A stretch of DNA of 64,000 nt from Azorinus chamasolen (GCA_963576725.1 OY755242.1:4531093-4595092), one strand, 5' to 3'; positions 21,459-32,027 are shown, numbered from the stretch's first letter. Numbers and translations are program-made. Notes: generated by a model from the letters alone, not told the origin.

Positions 21459-21789
21459 TTGGCATAAACATGCAATTTTAAAAAGAATTACAATGTAAAT
21501 AGCTTTCGTCTACTCGGGTTTATTGGGTTCGTGGCGAAAATAGAAAGATCACTCACTAAATAGCAACGGAAACTTGCAACCTTGTAATTCTTATTTATTC
21601 GACATCGTACTTATGTCCAAGTTGTTTGAAATTCGATAAAACGTTTCTAACACCATTACGGTATAAAAATTGTAAAAATTGATCTAGATTAGAATTTGGC
21701 ACGCATCATGATAAGGGCGGATAGAATGAAACACCAGTAACTAACAATAAAAAATGTGATCGATGTATGTGACCTACATGTGGAGATAC

Positions 21790-22000
21790 ATACAGTAGAC
21801 CCGTCAATAACAACCATATTATAAACACACATAGGGGTCTATTAGAACATGTGGTTGCTTAATGCCGGACAAAAGTAATACAGAAAGCTCCTGAATGGGG
21901 CTTTCTGCATTACTTTCATCCTGAATTAAGGTAGCACATGTCTTAAAAAGCAATAATTTATGATTTATACTAGATGATCGCTGTATGCATGCTTCACTGT
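21790..22000. mobile_element. Family B MITE, degraded
   Basis: GTGGTTGCTTAATGCCGGAC, AGAAAGCTCCTGAATGGGGC and TTTCTGCATTACTTTCATCC form the hairpin; the ends are worn (ATACAGTAGACCC at the left). Confidence 0.65.
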
Positions 22001-22204
22001 GCTTTACATCTAGTCTAAGTGGTGCCAGTTGACATCATTCTTTGATTGTTTACACAGTTTTGGAATCATGTAATTATCTCTCTACTCTTTCCATTTAATA
22101 GTCAATAATATCCGCGCAATGCAATCAAGGTTTTAGGGAGCGACGTGTTTGGTGTACAAATGTACATGTGCTTAGGAACAGTGACATTGCAGAGAGTATG
22201 AAAA

Positions 22205-22345
22205 CTAAAAATATGAACTAACCTTTATCCCGCTATCTGCGAACTGACTCGCATTTTCAAACAGCTTGGATCCAGATGAGACGCCAAGTATCGCGGCGTC
22301 TCATCAGGATCCAAACTGTTTGACACTCAGTAGCTTGTAAAACAT
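22205..22345. mobile_element. Family C MITE
   Basis: AACAGCTTGGATCCAGATGA, centre CCAAGTATCGCGG, arm TCATCAGGATCCAAACTG. Flanks include CCTTTATCCCGCTATCTGCG, also seen reversed at 22800-22850. Confidence 0.75.
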
Positions 22346-22724
22346 TAGAGCGATATTCTGAAATAGTCAACATAAACCAGATTTAAAATTTAGCAAACAT
22401 TATTTGTATATTTTTACACAGTGGTCTAAAGTTTAATCGGATCCATTATTATGTTCAAGAGTGTTATATAAAACATTGTATTGACGTATTCAATAACAGC
22501 AAATCCATGCTATTCCATAAATAACTTGACAATTCATTGTATTTTTGTCCATGATGCAGCCGGTTACAAAACAATTAGTCATGTAGAATGATCACATTCT
22601 GTAACATTAAGAGCCGGAAATAATTGCATGATTGCATCATTTTAGATTGCATTATATATTAATATATAAAAATGACTTAAATGATAAAAATGATAAAAAT
22701 TACTCGTTTGCAATGTTGGCTACT

Positions 22725-22855
22725 TGAAGCTATTGACCGAGTGTCAAACAGCTTGGATCAAGATGAGACACCGAGTTACTCGGTGTCTCATCTGGATCCA
22801 AGCTGTTTGCAAATGCGAGTCATGTCGTGAATAGCGGAATAACAGTTAATGCCAA
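22725..22855. mobile_element. Family C MITE, inverted relative to the previous copy
   Basis: GTCAAACAGCTTGGATCAAG, centre CCGAGTTACTCGG, arm TCATCTGGATCCAAGCTGTT, then CGAGTCATGTCGTGAATAGC and GGAATAACAG. Confidence 0.78.
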
Positions 22856-22883
22856 GCCGTATCAAATGTGCCAAATGCAAACT

Positions 22884-23066
22884 ATAGTGAAACCTCTCAA
22901 AACTGGAATTCTAGATGAGAAGACTTTAGATGCCTTTAGGCAGTGGCTGCTTAATGCAGGGGTGAAAGTTGTGTAAGAAGATCCTCTTGGATTAAGCTGC
23001 CACCTGTCTCCAAGATCGATTTGTATATTAAATCAAACCTCCGGTTTAGAGAGGTTTTACTGTATT
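22884..23066. mobile_element. Family B MITE
   Basis: TAGTGAAACCTCTCAAAACT at the left and TTAGAGAGGTTTTACTGTA at the right end. Hairpin arms GGCTGCTTAATGCAGGGGTG and GATTAAGCTGCCACCTG. Confidence 0.8.
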
Positions 23067-23147
23067 TGTTTGAAAATGACTTGGCTCTTTTCAATAAACG
23101 AAGAAATAAAAAACCTGATCTGAATTCTGAAAATACAACAATACCAA

Positions 23148-23245
23148 CATTATGCCCGTTATTCCTTACCAACAATATGCCCGTTATTTCTTACCAACAA
23201 TATGCCCGATATTTCTTACCAACAATATGCCCGTTATTTCTTTCG
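23148..23245 (+). repeat. Minisatellite, 24-bp unit, four copies
   Basis: Unit ATATGCCCGTTATTTCTTAC plus CAAC. Since 24 is a multiple of 3, frames stay open through it. Confidence 0.92.
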
Positions 23246-23465
23246 CGTACGCGTATTTTGCGTTCTCAAACTGTTTCGACTGCTTCCCTTTTAATGTTTG
23301 TAAAACGTTCTTGGTTTTAGTTGCTAAACCATTATCACATCATCAATTATTTTACAATCCCAATGAGATACTAAGCTACGTGGTGACTCTTCTGCTGTTT
23401 CAAGAATCGCCCGTGTCAGTTAAAGGGGCTTACCAGCGTCACGGTGTAAACAAAATAACGTCTGC

Positions 23466-23702
23466 TTAACCCCTTCGGCGCCAAATTTCTAACTATCGGC
23501 CTCAATCCAACTTTTGTTAAATCACTCGGAACAATAAGGAATTAAATAAACATTTCAAGGAATAAAGCACAGATATAAAAATAGAGATTGAGACAAAAAG
23601 TGAAGTTCCTGATCAGACGCCTCCTTAAAAGGGCTGTGTCTGATCTGGGACTGCACTATTTGTCGTGGTGTATTTATGCTACATTGGCGGTGAAAGGGTT
23701 AA
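23466..23702. mobile_element. MITE with TTAACCCCTTCGGCGCCAA end (family A/J-like)
   Basis: TTAA on both sides (23466-23469 and 23699-23702). Ends CCCCTTCGGCGCCAA and TTGGCGGTGAAAGGG are inverted. A short hairpin GATCAGACGCCTCCTTAAAA and GGGCTGTGTCTGATCTGGGA lies near the right end. TTAA duplication with CCC ends is piggyBac-like. Confidence 0.7.
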
Positions 23703-23764
23703 CTTTAGATCTAGTGCATGTTTTACTTTTTTCAATTCGATAAAGCCTTCGAGCCACTTTTGAC

Positions 23765-23840
23765 AGAATGTCAAGCAGCATGGGACAGATAACTTTTTGA
23801 CGTTTCATCTGGATTCAAGCTGTTTGCAAACGTCAATCAG
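23765..23840. mobile_element. Family C MITE, degraded
   Basis: GTCAAGCAGCATGGGACAGA and ACGTTTCATCTGGATTCAAG flank a worn centre. Confidence 0.6.
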
Positions 23841-23844
23841 GTCG

Positions 23845-24071
23845 TTAACCCTTTACCCCATAGACTATTTTTAGATACAACCCCTTCGAATTAATCTACC
23901 AAAAAGGAGCATTAATTAGAGAAGAGGAAAAATTTAGAATTTTGTAGTTAAACCATTGTGATAAATAAAGCATTTGCTCCTATATGAGCAAATGCTCTAT
24001 GTATCACAATGGTTTCACAAAATGACTTTCACTGAGTCGTCAAAAGTCGTCAATATGAGGGACAGGGTTAA
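23845..24071 (-). mobile_element. Family D MITE, complete, TTAA ends
   Basis: TTAA at 23845-23848 and 24068-24071. Inside: CCCTTTACCCCATAGACTAT, the hairpin with ATTTGCTCCTATATGAGCAA, then GTCGTCAAAAGTCGTCAATA and TGAGGGACAGGG. Confidence 0.82.
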
Positions 24072-24189
24072 CAGTAGGATGAAGGTGACTTCTTTGAATC
24101 ATTCGTCAACCATTTCGAAATACAATATCGTCTACCTTAAACTATTCGTCTGCGTTTTATTACCTCAAGTACTTTTCGTAATTTAATCA

Positions 24190-24310
24190 TTATCTCGCTA
24201 TTCACGAGCTGGCTGTCGCATTGGTAAACAGCTTGGATCAAGATGAGACGCCGAGTAACTCAGTGTCAAAAATCAGTTTCCAAATTGTTTGGCACTGATG
24301 CAACAGTTTC
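24190..24310. mobile_element. Family C MITE, degraded
   Basis: CATTATCTCGCTATTCACGA flank, AACAGCTTGGATCAAGATGA, GCCGAGTAACTCAGTGTC, then a worn right arm TTTCCAAATTGTTTGGC. Confidence 0.6.
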
Positions 24311-24790
24311 TCAAATGTTTTAACGAGTAGAAGGTATGTCAAAATTGTAGGAGATCAGGGTTTGAGCACACATTACCTTTCTACATACTAAAGGTTGAAT
24401 TGATAGAATATGAAGAACGAATAACAGACAGAGTACTTAACACCAAGCAAAGTGCGACTAAGTATAAAGTGGTTAAACAAACGCTTTGCTTTAACTGTTA
24501 GAATTTTAGTGTCTGGTTCCTGAGATGCACGTTCTAGATGAGACTCTGCTTCAAGCGGCGTCTTAACAGGTTTTAAACCTTTTTGATTATCAGGTTCTTA
24601 CTTTTTGAAAAGAAATGGTATAAAACATGATGCAGCGGTCATTTGTTGGCAGAATAAATGCTTTTAAAGGAAGAAATGAGATACCTGGATATTTTCAGCT
24701 ATAATCCGAATGGCTGTGTAAAAATAACAATCATGCAAATTCATCTAATGCATCTTGAAATGAAATACTCTTGCAATTAATTTTCAGCGT
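24310..24790. other. No gene seen
   Basis: AT-rich. A weak family C-like trace (AGATGAGACTCTGCTTCAAG with GGCGTCTTAACAGG) lies near 24538-24570. Confidence 0.35.
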
Positions 24791-24817
24791 TTGTTGTTCT
24801 AAGTTCGGCTCGACTTG

Positions 24818-24895
24818 ACTTTTAAACAGTCGTGATCCAGATGAGACGCCGAGTAACTTTGCGTCTCATCTGGATCACAGCTGTTTGATACTTAA
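24818..24895. mobile_element. Family C MITE
   Basis: AACAGTCGTGATCCAGATGA, GCCGAGTAACTTTGCG, TCATCTGGATCACAGCTGTT. Confidence 0.78.
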
Positions 24896-24899
24896 TCAG

Positions 24900-25720
24900 T
24901 GATTTCTTATAAATCAGAGGTAAGTAAAATGTTGTATTATATCAGGATTTGAGTAGATAACTTCTTTTTTAGTTTGAAGGGTTAATGGAAAATAGGAGTG
25001 TCTTTTTATTATGCTGATGATACTATTACAATGTTCAATTTGTTGATTGATCATCCTGATTAAACAAAACAAATTCTGCACCAAATCAAGACTTATTTGG
25101 ATCCTTAGGGGTCACGGCAGAACATCGACAGATAGAACAAGGATACAACAAACCACCGACGATACAAAACGCAATAAACCTACATTGACAGAATGCCGAC
25201 AATTGCACCAATCTGAGATTGAATAAATATATTATTTATTGAATCAATCTGAAATTGAATGAATATATTATTTACTGATTAAATATTTTTTATTTAACAA
25301 ATATTTGAAATATTGAATAAATATTTTTGTTGAACATTTTTCTTTATACAATATTGCAACATGCCACACGCCATACGGAACATATCTCATGCGTATCTGG
25401 TGGAATCATATGTTAGATGTTTCAATCCCATTAGAAAACGTTAATAAGAATATTGAACAAACATATGGAGTGAGTATTTGAGTTCTTTTACTCAGAGTAA
25501 AAGTTGGGTCACATTTGCAGCGGACACAGCTATTACACTTCACCGGTGTTGGTGTTGGTGGTGGTGGGGACGCCGTAACTAATGCCGAAATGTCAACATT
25601 TGTCAGAGGCAGATGTGACTAGCGGTCGCTGAGGGGTTCCAGATGAACGCTAAACTACTACTGACGACAATTTGTAAGGGAGACACATCAAATTGGTTGG
25701 ATACATGTTCATATACACAA
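24900..25720. other. No gene seen
   Basis: AT-rich with a short internal duplication of TTGAATAAATATATTATTTA near 25222-25275. No motif recognised. Confidence 0.35.
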
Positions 25721-26148
25721 ACCCTTTTCTTCATGAATATCCATGTAAATTACAATGACATTTTCAATATGTATTAGATTAATTGTTATATTTAAGGAAT
25801 ATATATATATATTTCATGGAGGTATGAAAAAAGACAAAGTTTTGTTTTTCATATTTCCATGAAAACAAAACAAAATCTATATTTTACTTATAATTTAATA
25901 TCACTACTGGAAGTAAGAAAGAAATTGAAATAATATTCACAAATCATTTGTTTAATTTCAACATTTAATACCGATTCATATAACTGCGGACGAATACAAA
26001 GTAGTCCCGGCAAGGCGTGGCGTAAATGTTTTTCATGGAGGTATAAAACTTGTAGTACCATATCTATATTACATGATACGCAAACAAGGCAAATCATACA
26101 GGAGCCGTCTGATCTTGGTCTACTCAAATTGCAAATTTGTAGAAAGGC
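25720..26148. mobile_element. Family A MITE split by an inserted palindromic sequence
   Basis: Left: TTCTTCATGAATATCCATGT and TGTATTAGATTAATTG. Right: GTACCATATCTATATTACAT, CAGGAGCCGTCTGATCTTGG. Between them (25800-26045) lies foreign sequence with ATTTCATGGAGGTATGAAAA facing TTTTTCATATTTCCATGAAA. Confidence 0.5.
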
Positions 26149-26162
26149 GAACTTATGATGTT

Positions 26163-26335
26163 AATTGTTAAATTAACATTAAAATAGCTCTTATGTGTGT
26201 CGTGGAGGCGGGTGGCTGATATAAGAGCTTTATGCTTTACTTTCGCCCTGCATTTAATAGCCACCTGGTTAGAAAGACACTCATGTTGAATCATGAAGAG
26301 GTCGCTACAGAGAGGTGCTATTGTAGTATGGGTGT
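26163..26335. mobile_element. Family B MITE, degraded
   Basis: GCGGGTGGCTGATATAAGAG, CTTTACTTTCGCCCTGCATT, TAATAGCCACCTGGTTAGAA and a worn end CAGAGAGGTGCTATTGTA. Confidence 0.6.
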
Positions 26336-26474
26336 ATGAATCCCTGCCTAGCATGTTCCAAATGGACGTTGTTTTGTATGACAATCTACACGGTTTGCTC
26401 TAAAAGTAAACGTTTTGCAAAGTTGAATGAACTGTATATAGGAATACCATCTAAACAGGACGTTAGTTTATATA

Positions 26475-26612
26475 TAGTTTAGTATAAATATTGGTCTTGG
26501 AGACAGGTGGTAGCTTAATGCAGGGTGAAAGTAATGCAGAAAGCTTATCTAGGAGCTTTCTGCATGACTTTCACTCTGCATTAAGCAGTCACATAGAGGG
26601 TTTATACTGTAG
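26475..26612. mobile_element. Family B MITE
   Basis: ATTGGTCTTGGAGACAGGTG, GTAGCTTAATGCAGGGTGAA, core AAGCTTATCTAGGAGCTTTC, ACTCTGCATTAAGCAGTCAC, end AGAGGGTTTATACTGTA. The left terminal repeat is missing. Confidence 0.78.
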
Positions 26613-26721
26613 ACTTAAAAAGATGAACTATTAATCTTACTTCCTTTCTTTGTGTTAAATTTTTTCAGATCAAAGGCGAACCTCTCTAAAGTGAACATTA
26701 AAATAATAAACACACGTGCCT

Positions 26722-26948
26722 TTAACCCTTTACTCCATAAATACGCCTTTCTACGCCTTTGCAGACAGAAAATTCCCAGATCAGACGGCTTCTATAGGAG
26801 CCATCGGATCAGGGTCTGCTCTGTTTGCTTATGATATAATACAGATATGGGTCTGCAGTTTCTGCTATGGCCAAAGATTCCTGTGTCTAGGCACTACTAT
26901 AACAATTCATGATGTCATTATATCTTACATTCACTGAGGAAAGAGTTA
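26722..26948. mobile_element. Family A MITE, complete, TTAA ends
   Basis: TTAA at 26722-26725 and 26945-26948. Ends CCCTTTACTCCATAAATACG and ATTCACTGAGGAAAGAG. Hairpin core GGCTTCTATAGGAGCCATC. Confidence 0.82.
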
Positions 26949-26949
26949 A

Positions 26950-27002
26950 AAATAGACGCGCTTAATGCAGGGCGAACTTAATGTAGAAGTATTCTATGTG
27001 CG
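26950..27002. mobile_element. Family B fragment
   Basis: CGCTTAATGCAGGGCGAACT and TAATGTAGAAGTATTC, one arm only. Confidence 0.4.
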
Positions 27003-27262
27003 CCCTATACCCATCCTCCGACATATATTAACTCCTTGACAAACAGCGCTGCCCAAGATCAGATGGCACCTTTTCAATGCGGCGTCTAATCAGGGACTCC
27101 AATGTTTACCACAACCTCTAGTTCCATGTGTGCTGTTTATTTCCTTGATAATTTTGTTGATGTACTTAAATTCTTCATTTACAAAAGTGTTTTAACGAAA
27201 TTTGGGTTGCAGACGACAACTAGAAAGTTGGCGCCTAAATGGTTCTTATTACAACCATGCCT

Positions 27263-27502
27263 TTAACCCTTTCAGTGTTCAGTATTCATGTAAGAACTTA
27301 TGAAATCATTATTTTTTATTAGCTGTAGTGTTATAATGGCACCTGTTGACAGGATTGTTTTGGCATTCGTAGAAACTGTATATAGAGCCGGACCTATTGT
27401 AATTTCATTAGCAAACAGAGCAGACCTTATAGGAGACGTCTGTTCCAGGTCTACTCTGTTTGCAAACGCGTGAAAACACGTTTATATGAGGGAAAGGGTT
27501 AA
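27263..27502. mobile_element. Family A MITE, complete, TTAA ends
   Basis: TTAA at 27263-27266 and 27499-27502. Left CCCTTTCAGTGTTCAGTATT, right CGTTTATATGAGGGAAAGGG. The hairpin is shortened: AGCAGACCTTATAGGAGACG then GGTCTACTCTGTTTGC. Confidence 0.82.
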
Positions 27503-27616
27503 ACACACAACGAAACTAATTTCAGCTGTTGTTTCGGAGAGTTTTTGCGTTATTTTGATTTCGAACTCATAACAAAATTTCTACCTTTTTAACCGTTTAC
27601 TTGAGGAATAAATAAA

Positions 27617-27882
27617 AGTACAAAAATGAGTCATGCAGGAAACACCACATACAGAACAAACAGTCGCCCGAACAGCAACACAAGGAAACAGCAAATATAC
27701 ATAACTATAAAACATCAAGAGACGCACAAAGACAAAACAAACATACAATAGGGGGAAGATGGAAGTACCGCTTTGGAACGGTCAGTGACAAAAGTCACTT
27801 GGGGGGGGGGGGGGGGGGGTTAAACCGGTTTATGGGCGCCCAGCATCACACTTATTCCATCCACACCCTAATCAGTAAATAA
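27617..27882 (-). repeat. Family E repeat, first part (interrupted by element M)
   Basis: AAAATGAGTCATGCAGGAAA, AGTACCGCTTTGGAACGGTC, GTTAAACCGGTTTATGGGCG. A G-run of about 20 bases at 27799-27818 replaces the usual five or so bases. The remaining part of this copy is at 28544-28692. Confidence 0.8.
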
Positions 27883-28543
27883 AAAGTTATTGTCCCGACA
27901 AGAACATATGAAAAAGGGGAGTAACTCCAAAAATATTGATGCTAGAGTTATTGCCCTTGTGCATGACACTACACCTCATCATGCTTGTTCCATATATGAA
28001 GTTTCAAATCAATTGAACCAGTGCATAAAGAGTTATTAACTGGACAAGAAAATATGAAAAGGGGAATAACTCCAAAAATATAGTTGCTAGAGTCATGGCC
28101 CTTGTGCATGACACTACCCCTCATCATGCTTGTTCCATATGTGAAGTTTCAAATCAATTGAACCAGTAGATAAAGAGTTATTGTCCGGACAAAAATATGA
28201 AAAAGGGGAATAACTCCAAAAATATTGATGCTAGAGTTATGGCCCTTGTGTATTACACTACTCCTGATCATGCTTCTTCGATGCGTGAAGTTATAATGCA
28301 TTTGGCCTAACCTTGTAGGAGATATGGTCCGGACACGAAGCGTGACAGACGGACTGACAAGAAAATATGAAAAAGAGGAAGAACTTCTTCAATGTGTGAA
28401 GTTATAATGATTTTGGCATAATATTGTAGGATATATGGTCCGGACACGAAGCGTGACAGACGGACGGACAGACGGACGGACGGACGGACAGACGGAATCG
28501 AGCAAACCTATAGTCCCCCAACCGGTAACCGGTGGGGGACTAA
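27883..28543. mobile_element. Element M: HINE-like, inserted in family E
   Basis: Three to four units of about 148 bp (GGGGAATAACTCCAAAAATA, TAGAGTTATGGCCCTTGTGC, GAAGTTTCAAATCAATTGAA) are followed by a (GACG)n run at 28455-28497 and a terminal hairpin AGTCCCCCAACCGG / CCGGTGGGGGACT. Compared with other family E copies (CAGTGTAAATAAACG), the flanks join at TAAA. Plan matches K and L: tandem core, tetranucleotide, 3' hairpin. Confidence 0.75.
28455..28497 (+). repeat. (GACG)n microsatellite
   Basis: GACAGACGGACGGACAGACG run, part of element M. Confidence 0.92.
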
Positions 28544-28692
28544 TAAACGTATCCACTCTCCGACTAATCTACAACAACAGTGGTAAAGTGCATGTATAAC
28601 GAAAACATTTAAGTGACCAAACTGTATCCACCTATCGCTAGTGTATAATGATTGAGCTGCAAACAGAGTAACTGTAGAAAAGTAATAAAGAG
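28544..28692 (-). repeat. Family E repeat, second part
   Basis: TAAACGTATCCACTCTCCGA, CTAATCTACAACAACAGTGG, GAACCAAACTG-like ACCAAACTGTATCCACC, GATTGAGCTGCAAACAGAGT. Continues the copy that begins at 27617. Confidence 0.78.
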
Positions 28693-28709
28693 TACGACAA
28701 AAACGTCAT

Positions 28710-28952
28710 TTATCCAATTCCCTTATGTGATGCCTTTTCACGCTTTTTGCCTCTGTATAAGTCACATATTGACACCATTGTGATGAATAGAACATTAAAA
28801 TTTAATTTTGCTCCATAGGAGCAAATGCTCTATTTATCACAATGATTTCAAAATTACACGATTTTAAATATATCTTTTTTTGTAATAAAAGCTCCTTTGC
28901 AGTAGATTTATTCAGAGGTTATGTCCAAAATAGCCAATGATGTAATGTGTTA
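28710..28952 (+). mobile_element. Family D MITE, degraded
   Basis: AATTCCCTTATGTGATG at the left, hairpin with TTTTGCTCCATAGGAGCAAA, CAGTAGATTTATTCAGAGGT and GATGTAATGTGTTAA at the right. Confidence 0.7.
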
Positions 28953-28983
28953 AATAATATGATCGCTTAATCAGAAAGATGTA

Positions 28984-29289
28984 GGTGGTGGTGGTCTAGT
29001 GGTAACGCGCTTGACTATCAGTCCGGAGGTCCGGGGTTCAAATCCCGGTCCCACCCGGAAATTTCAGAGACACTTTTCCGTGTCTCCCACCCGCACATCC
29101 TCTCCACTCAGGGGTTAAAATGGGTAGTGTGAGGGTCACTCGCCGGTACTGCGGCTGCATGATTGCGCCATATGTTAGCAGTGCTCAATATTGTAGGCCA
29201 ATGACTCAATGACAAGGGGAGTAAATGTACAGTCGGCTGAGCGGTCATTCGGACTGAAAGTAGACTATAACTAGGTACTTTTTTTTTAA
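28984..29289 (+). mobile_element. tRNA-derived SINE
   Basis: RNA polymerase III boxes are clear: A box TGGTCTAGTGG at 28992-29002 and B box GGTTCAAATCC at 29035-29045, spaced as in a tRNA. Acceptor and T stems pair only partly, so this is not a working tRNA gene. A 230-bp body follows (ACTTTTCCGTGTCTCCCACC, CTGCGGCTGCATGATTGCGC) and it ends AACTAGGTACTTTTTTTTT. The 3' 75 bp recur reversed at 11715-11805, confirming an interspersed element. Confidence 0.78.
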
Positions 29290-29302
29290 AGAAAGTAATG
29301 TT

Positions 29303-30594
29303 AACGGTTGGTTCTTACTCTATGTTAATGACATCATAGATAATTTAACAAACAATGTCAGACTTTTTGCAGATTATACCTCACTTTTTGTGATAATCGA
29401 TAAAAACCGGGAGACAATGTGTGCAGCATCTCTGTCCAGCGACCTTAACTTAATAAATAACTGGGGAAATCAATGGGCAGTTTCCTTCAATCCTCAGAAA
29501 ACCAAGTCGTTGGTATTTTCTCGGAAACGCACTATTCACCCTACTATTCACTTTGTCGGGGAGCCCGTTGAAGAAGTTCAAACACACACTCACTTAGGGG
29601 TAACATTCAATTCAAATGCATCTTGGTCCGCTCACATTGAAAGTATCTATAATAAAGCATGTAGTAGATTAAACACCCTTCGCATGCTTAAACACTCTGT
29701 TGGCCGTCCTTCACTTCTAACAATTTACCTCTCATTCATTCGACCTGTATTAGAATACGCTAATTCGGTATGGACAAATTGCACTCAGCAAGAATCAGAT
29801 TTACTAGAAAGTGTCCAGGTTGAAGCAGCACGTATAATTACCGGACTGCGTCGAAACTCTTCCAGATCTTGTCTGTACGCAGAATTAGGTATAGCTACTC
29901 TGTCTGAAAGACGAGAAAACCACAAACTAACAATTATCTTCAAAATCTTACATGGTATGTGTCCGCAATATTTAACGGATCTTATTTCTCCCTTTCTACC
30001 TGTAGAAGCAGAATATAACCTCCGATCTCGCGGTCAAAATCTCCAAATCCCACGTTGTAGAACATCTTCATATCAAAATAGCTTTATACCTAGCACGATA
30101 AGAGCATGGAATGCCCTTCCAGATACAGTTAAGTCTGCTACTTCCGTTCACCAATTCAAAACTAAACTATCGTCAATTAAAAGCAGAACGAGGCCTCCTA
30201 TTTATTACAATCTAGGCAGGCGACAAGAAAATATTATTCTTTGTCAACTGCGTAACAACGCTAGTTCACTCAATAAGCATCTTTTTAACCATTTTCTATC
30301 AGAATCGCCCTCGTGCCCAAATTGCACGGACATACCCGAAGATAATTACCACTTCTTCTTTGTCTGTTCATCATTCACTGTACATAGACGAAACATGCTT
30401 ACAGCATTGAGGGAAATGCCCGAATTAGGGGAGGTAACCCTAAATACACTATTGTTCGGAGGCAGCGGTCTGAGCGTGGAGTCTTTAGAAGCACTTAATG
30501 ATATAGTGCATACATATATCAGAAGTACCAGGAGATTTGACTGAGAAAGTTGACTACTCGAATGACGGTTTTCTTTGTTAAAAAAAAAAAAAAA
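29303..30594 (+). pseudogene. 5'-truncated Jockey/CR1-like LINE with poly(A)
   Basis: An uninterrupted frame runs from about 29303 to the stop at 30542-30544, roughly 413 codons; there is no real start because the element is 5'-truncated. It opens inside the reverse transcriptase palm: LYVNDIIDNL, then VRLFADYTSLF where active enzymes have FADD, so the second catalytic Asp is Tyr. Then NPQKTKSLVFSRK, HLGVTFNSNASWSAHI, a thumb region (RPVLEYANSVW), SSYQNSFIPSTIRAWNALPD, and a C-terminal SPSCPNCTDIPEDNYHFFFV zinc-knuckle-like segment (C-x2-C, H, C). A short 3' UTR ends in a 15-A run at 30580-30594. It sits directly behind the SINE. The good frame suggests a recent insertion. Confidence 0.85.
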
Positions 30595-30734
30595 AGATTG
30601 ATGAAACGTTCAACTACATATTCATTACACTTTAATTGCTTTACATTGAACTATATAATGATGAAGGTAATAAATCTGTATTACCGGACCCGGTTTCAAA
30701 ATCACTAAACTTTATTTTTTAAGTTGGAAGCTAT

Positions 30735-31122
30735 GTATTATAGATTGTATCTCAATCGTATATAGGCGTATATACTGCGTATATGTACATACAATCCTAA
30801 AAAGCCGCTGTGCTAAGTTAATTAGAATGATCGGTTCATAATCGAAATTTGTTCCAATCAACGTTGGGGAAATGGATTGATCTAATTAGTGATTGTGCAA
30901 TCGGACCCAGGTAATACTGACTGATTGTTATTTAATAAGACCATTGCATATGTATATATGAACGATGTAATTACTTACATGTTAATCGCTGCATATATTT
31001 ATATATTTCTAGCATGTACGACATGTAATTACCTTGTACCACTGGAGAGGACTTACATAGGCTATGCCTGTTGTCCAATCCGTTTCTTTATTGAATAAAA
31101 TATTGTTGAAATCAAAAACGGA
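30735..31122 (+). repeat. Family N repeat, copy without MITE
   Basis: Parallels 13340-13968: GCGTATATACTGCGTATATG, GATTGTGCAATCGGACCCAG, AGCATGTACGACATGTAATT, CTTTATTGAATAAAATATTG. Gives the empty site for the family B insertion at 13654. Confidence 0.75.
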
Positions 31123-31398
31123 CAAATTTCCTGGTGACTGTTTACTTATATACTGCCCGTTGGACACCGTCCTTGTCACCGCCATCTAGTGTTACACATT
31201 AAAATCGTTGGATTACGTACGGACCCCATTCGGGTTTGACACAATAGAAATATCGCTTTAACACCATACAATGCGACCGAAGCATAACCCTTTCCCTGCC
31301 AAATATTGTTTTTTGTAAAAATTGACGTATGCTTCACATTTCGTTTATCTTATTGACTCCCATTTGTCTTAAAAAAGAAACAATACCATACTAACCAA

Positions 31399-31460
31399 CA
31401 GTCTAGATCATGATGAGACGTCCATATACTCGTTGTCTCATCTGGATCCAAACTGTTACA
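31399..31460. mobile_element. Family C MITE
   Basis: AACAGTCTAGATCATGATGA, a worn centre, and CTCATCTGGATCCAAACTGT. Confidence 0.7.
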
Positions 31461-31461
31461 T

Positions 31462-31712
31462 AGGTACTACAGCTACAGATATAGACCTGTACATACCCAA
31501 ATATAAACATCGTCATACAGCTACAGATATAGACCTGTGCATACCCAAATATAAACATCGTCATACAGCTACATATATAGACCTGTGCATACCCAAATAT
31601 AAACATCGTCATACAGCTACAGATATAGACCTGTGCATACCCAAATATAAACATCGTCATACAGCTACATATATAGACCTGTGCATACCCAAATATAAAC
31701 ATCGTCATTTCT
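31462..31712 (+). repeat. Minisatellite, 48-bp unit, five copies
   Basis: Unit: CAGCTACAGATATAGACCTG, TGCATACCCAAATATAAACA, TCGTCATA. Units are over 95% alike, so the array is young. 48 is a multiple of 3, which keeps frames open on both strands (16-residue repeats); these are not genes. Confidence 0.95.
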
Positions 31713-31835
31713 CCATCAAACCCTATACTGCGACCACTCATAAGAATCTTCTCGCAGAGACAATTCGTCTCGAAGAGACGATTCTAAAGAGAGGTCACAG
31801 TACAGGGTTTGGTGGAGAAATGAAGAAGCTATTGT
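31712..31835. mobile_element. Palindrome of the TTTAGAATCGTCTC group
   Basis: TCTCCATCAAACCCTATACT and AGTACAGGGTTTGGTGGAGA are the outer arms; GTCTCGAAGAGAC is the centre, with one partly duplicated inner stem. Confidence 0.75.
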
Positions 31836-32027
31836 TGCCAATCCCTACTGAGAAGTAATAAATATATATTCTTGTTTGTTTAGTTTTTCATGACAAGAAG
31901 ACATTTCACAAGAGAATGATTGGATGTAAATTAACAAAATGGCACACAGCAATAAAACACATCACGAAGGAAATTGTGATACAATAAAGTATCGCTGATC
32001 CAAACGTAAAGCGGAATTAAGAACGTT

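Noticed and set aside
28984..29057. Functional tRNA gene
   Set aside because: A and B boxes are good but the acceptor and T stems do not pair properly, and the sequence continues as a SINE body with a second copy of its 3' end elsewhere.
31403..31858. Frames of 112 and 141 codons
   Set aside because: They are readings of the 48-bp minisatellite and adjoining palindromes.
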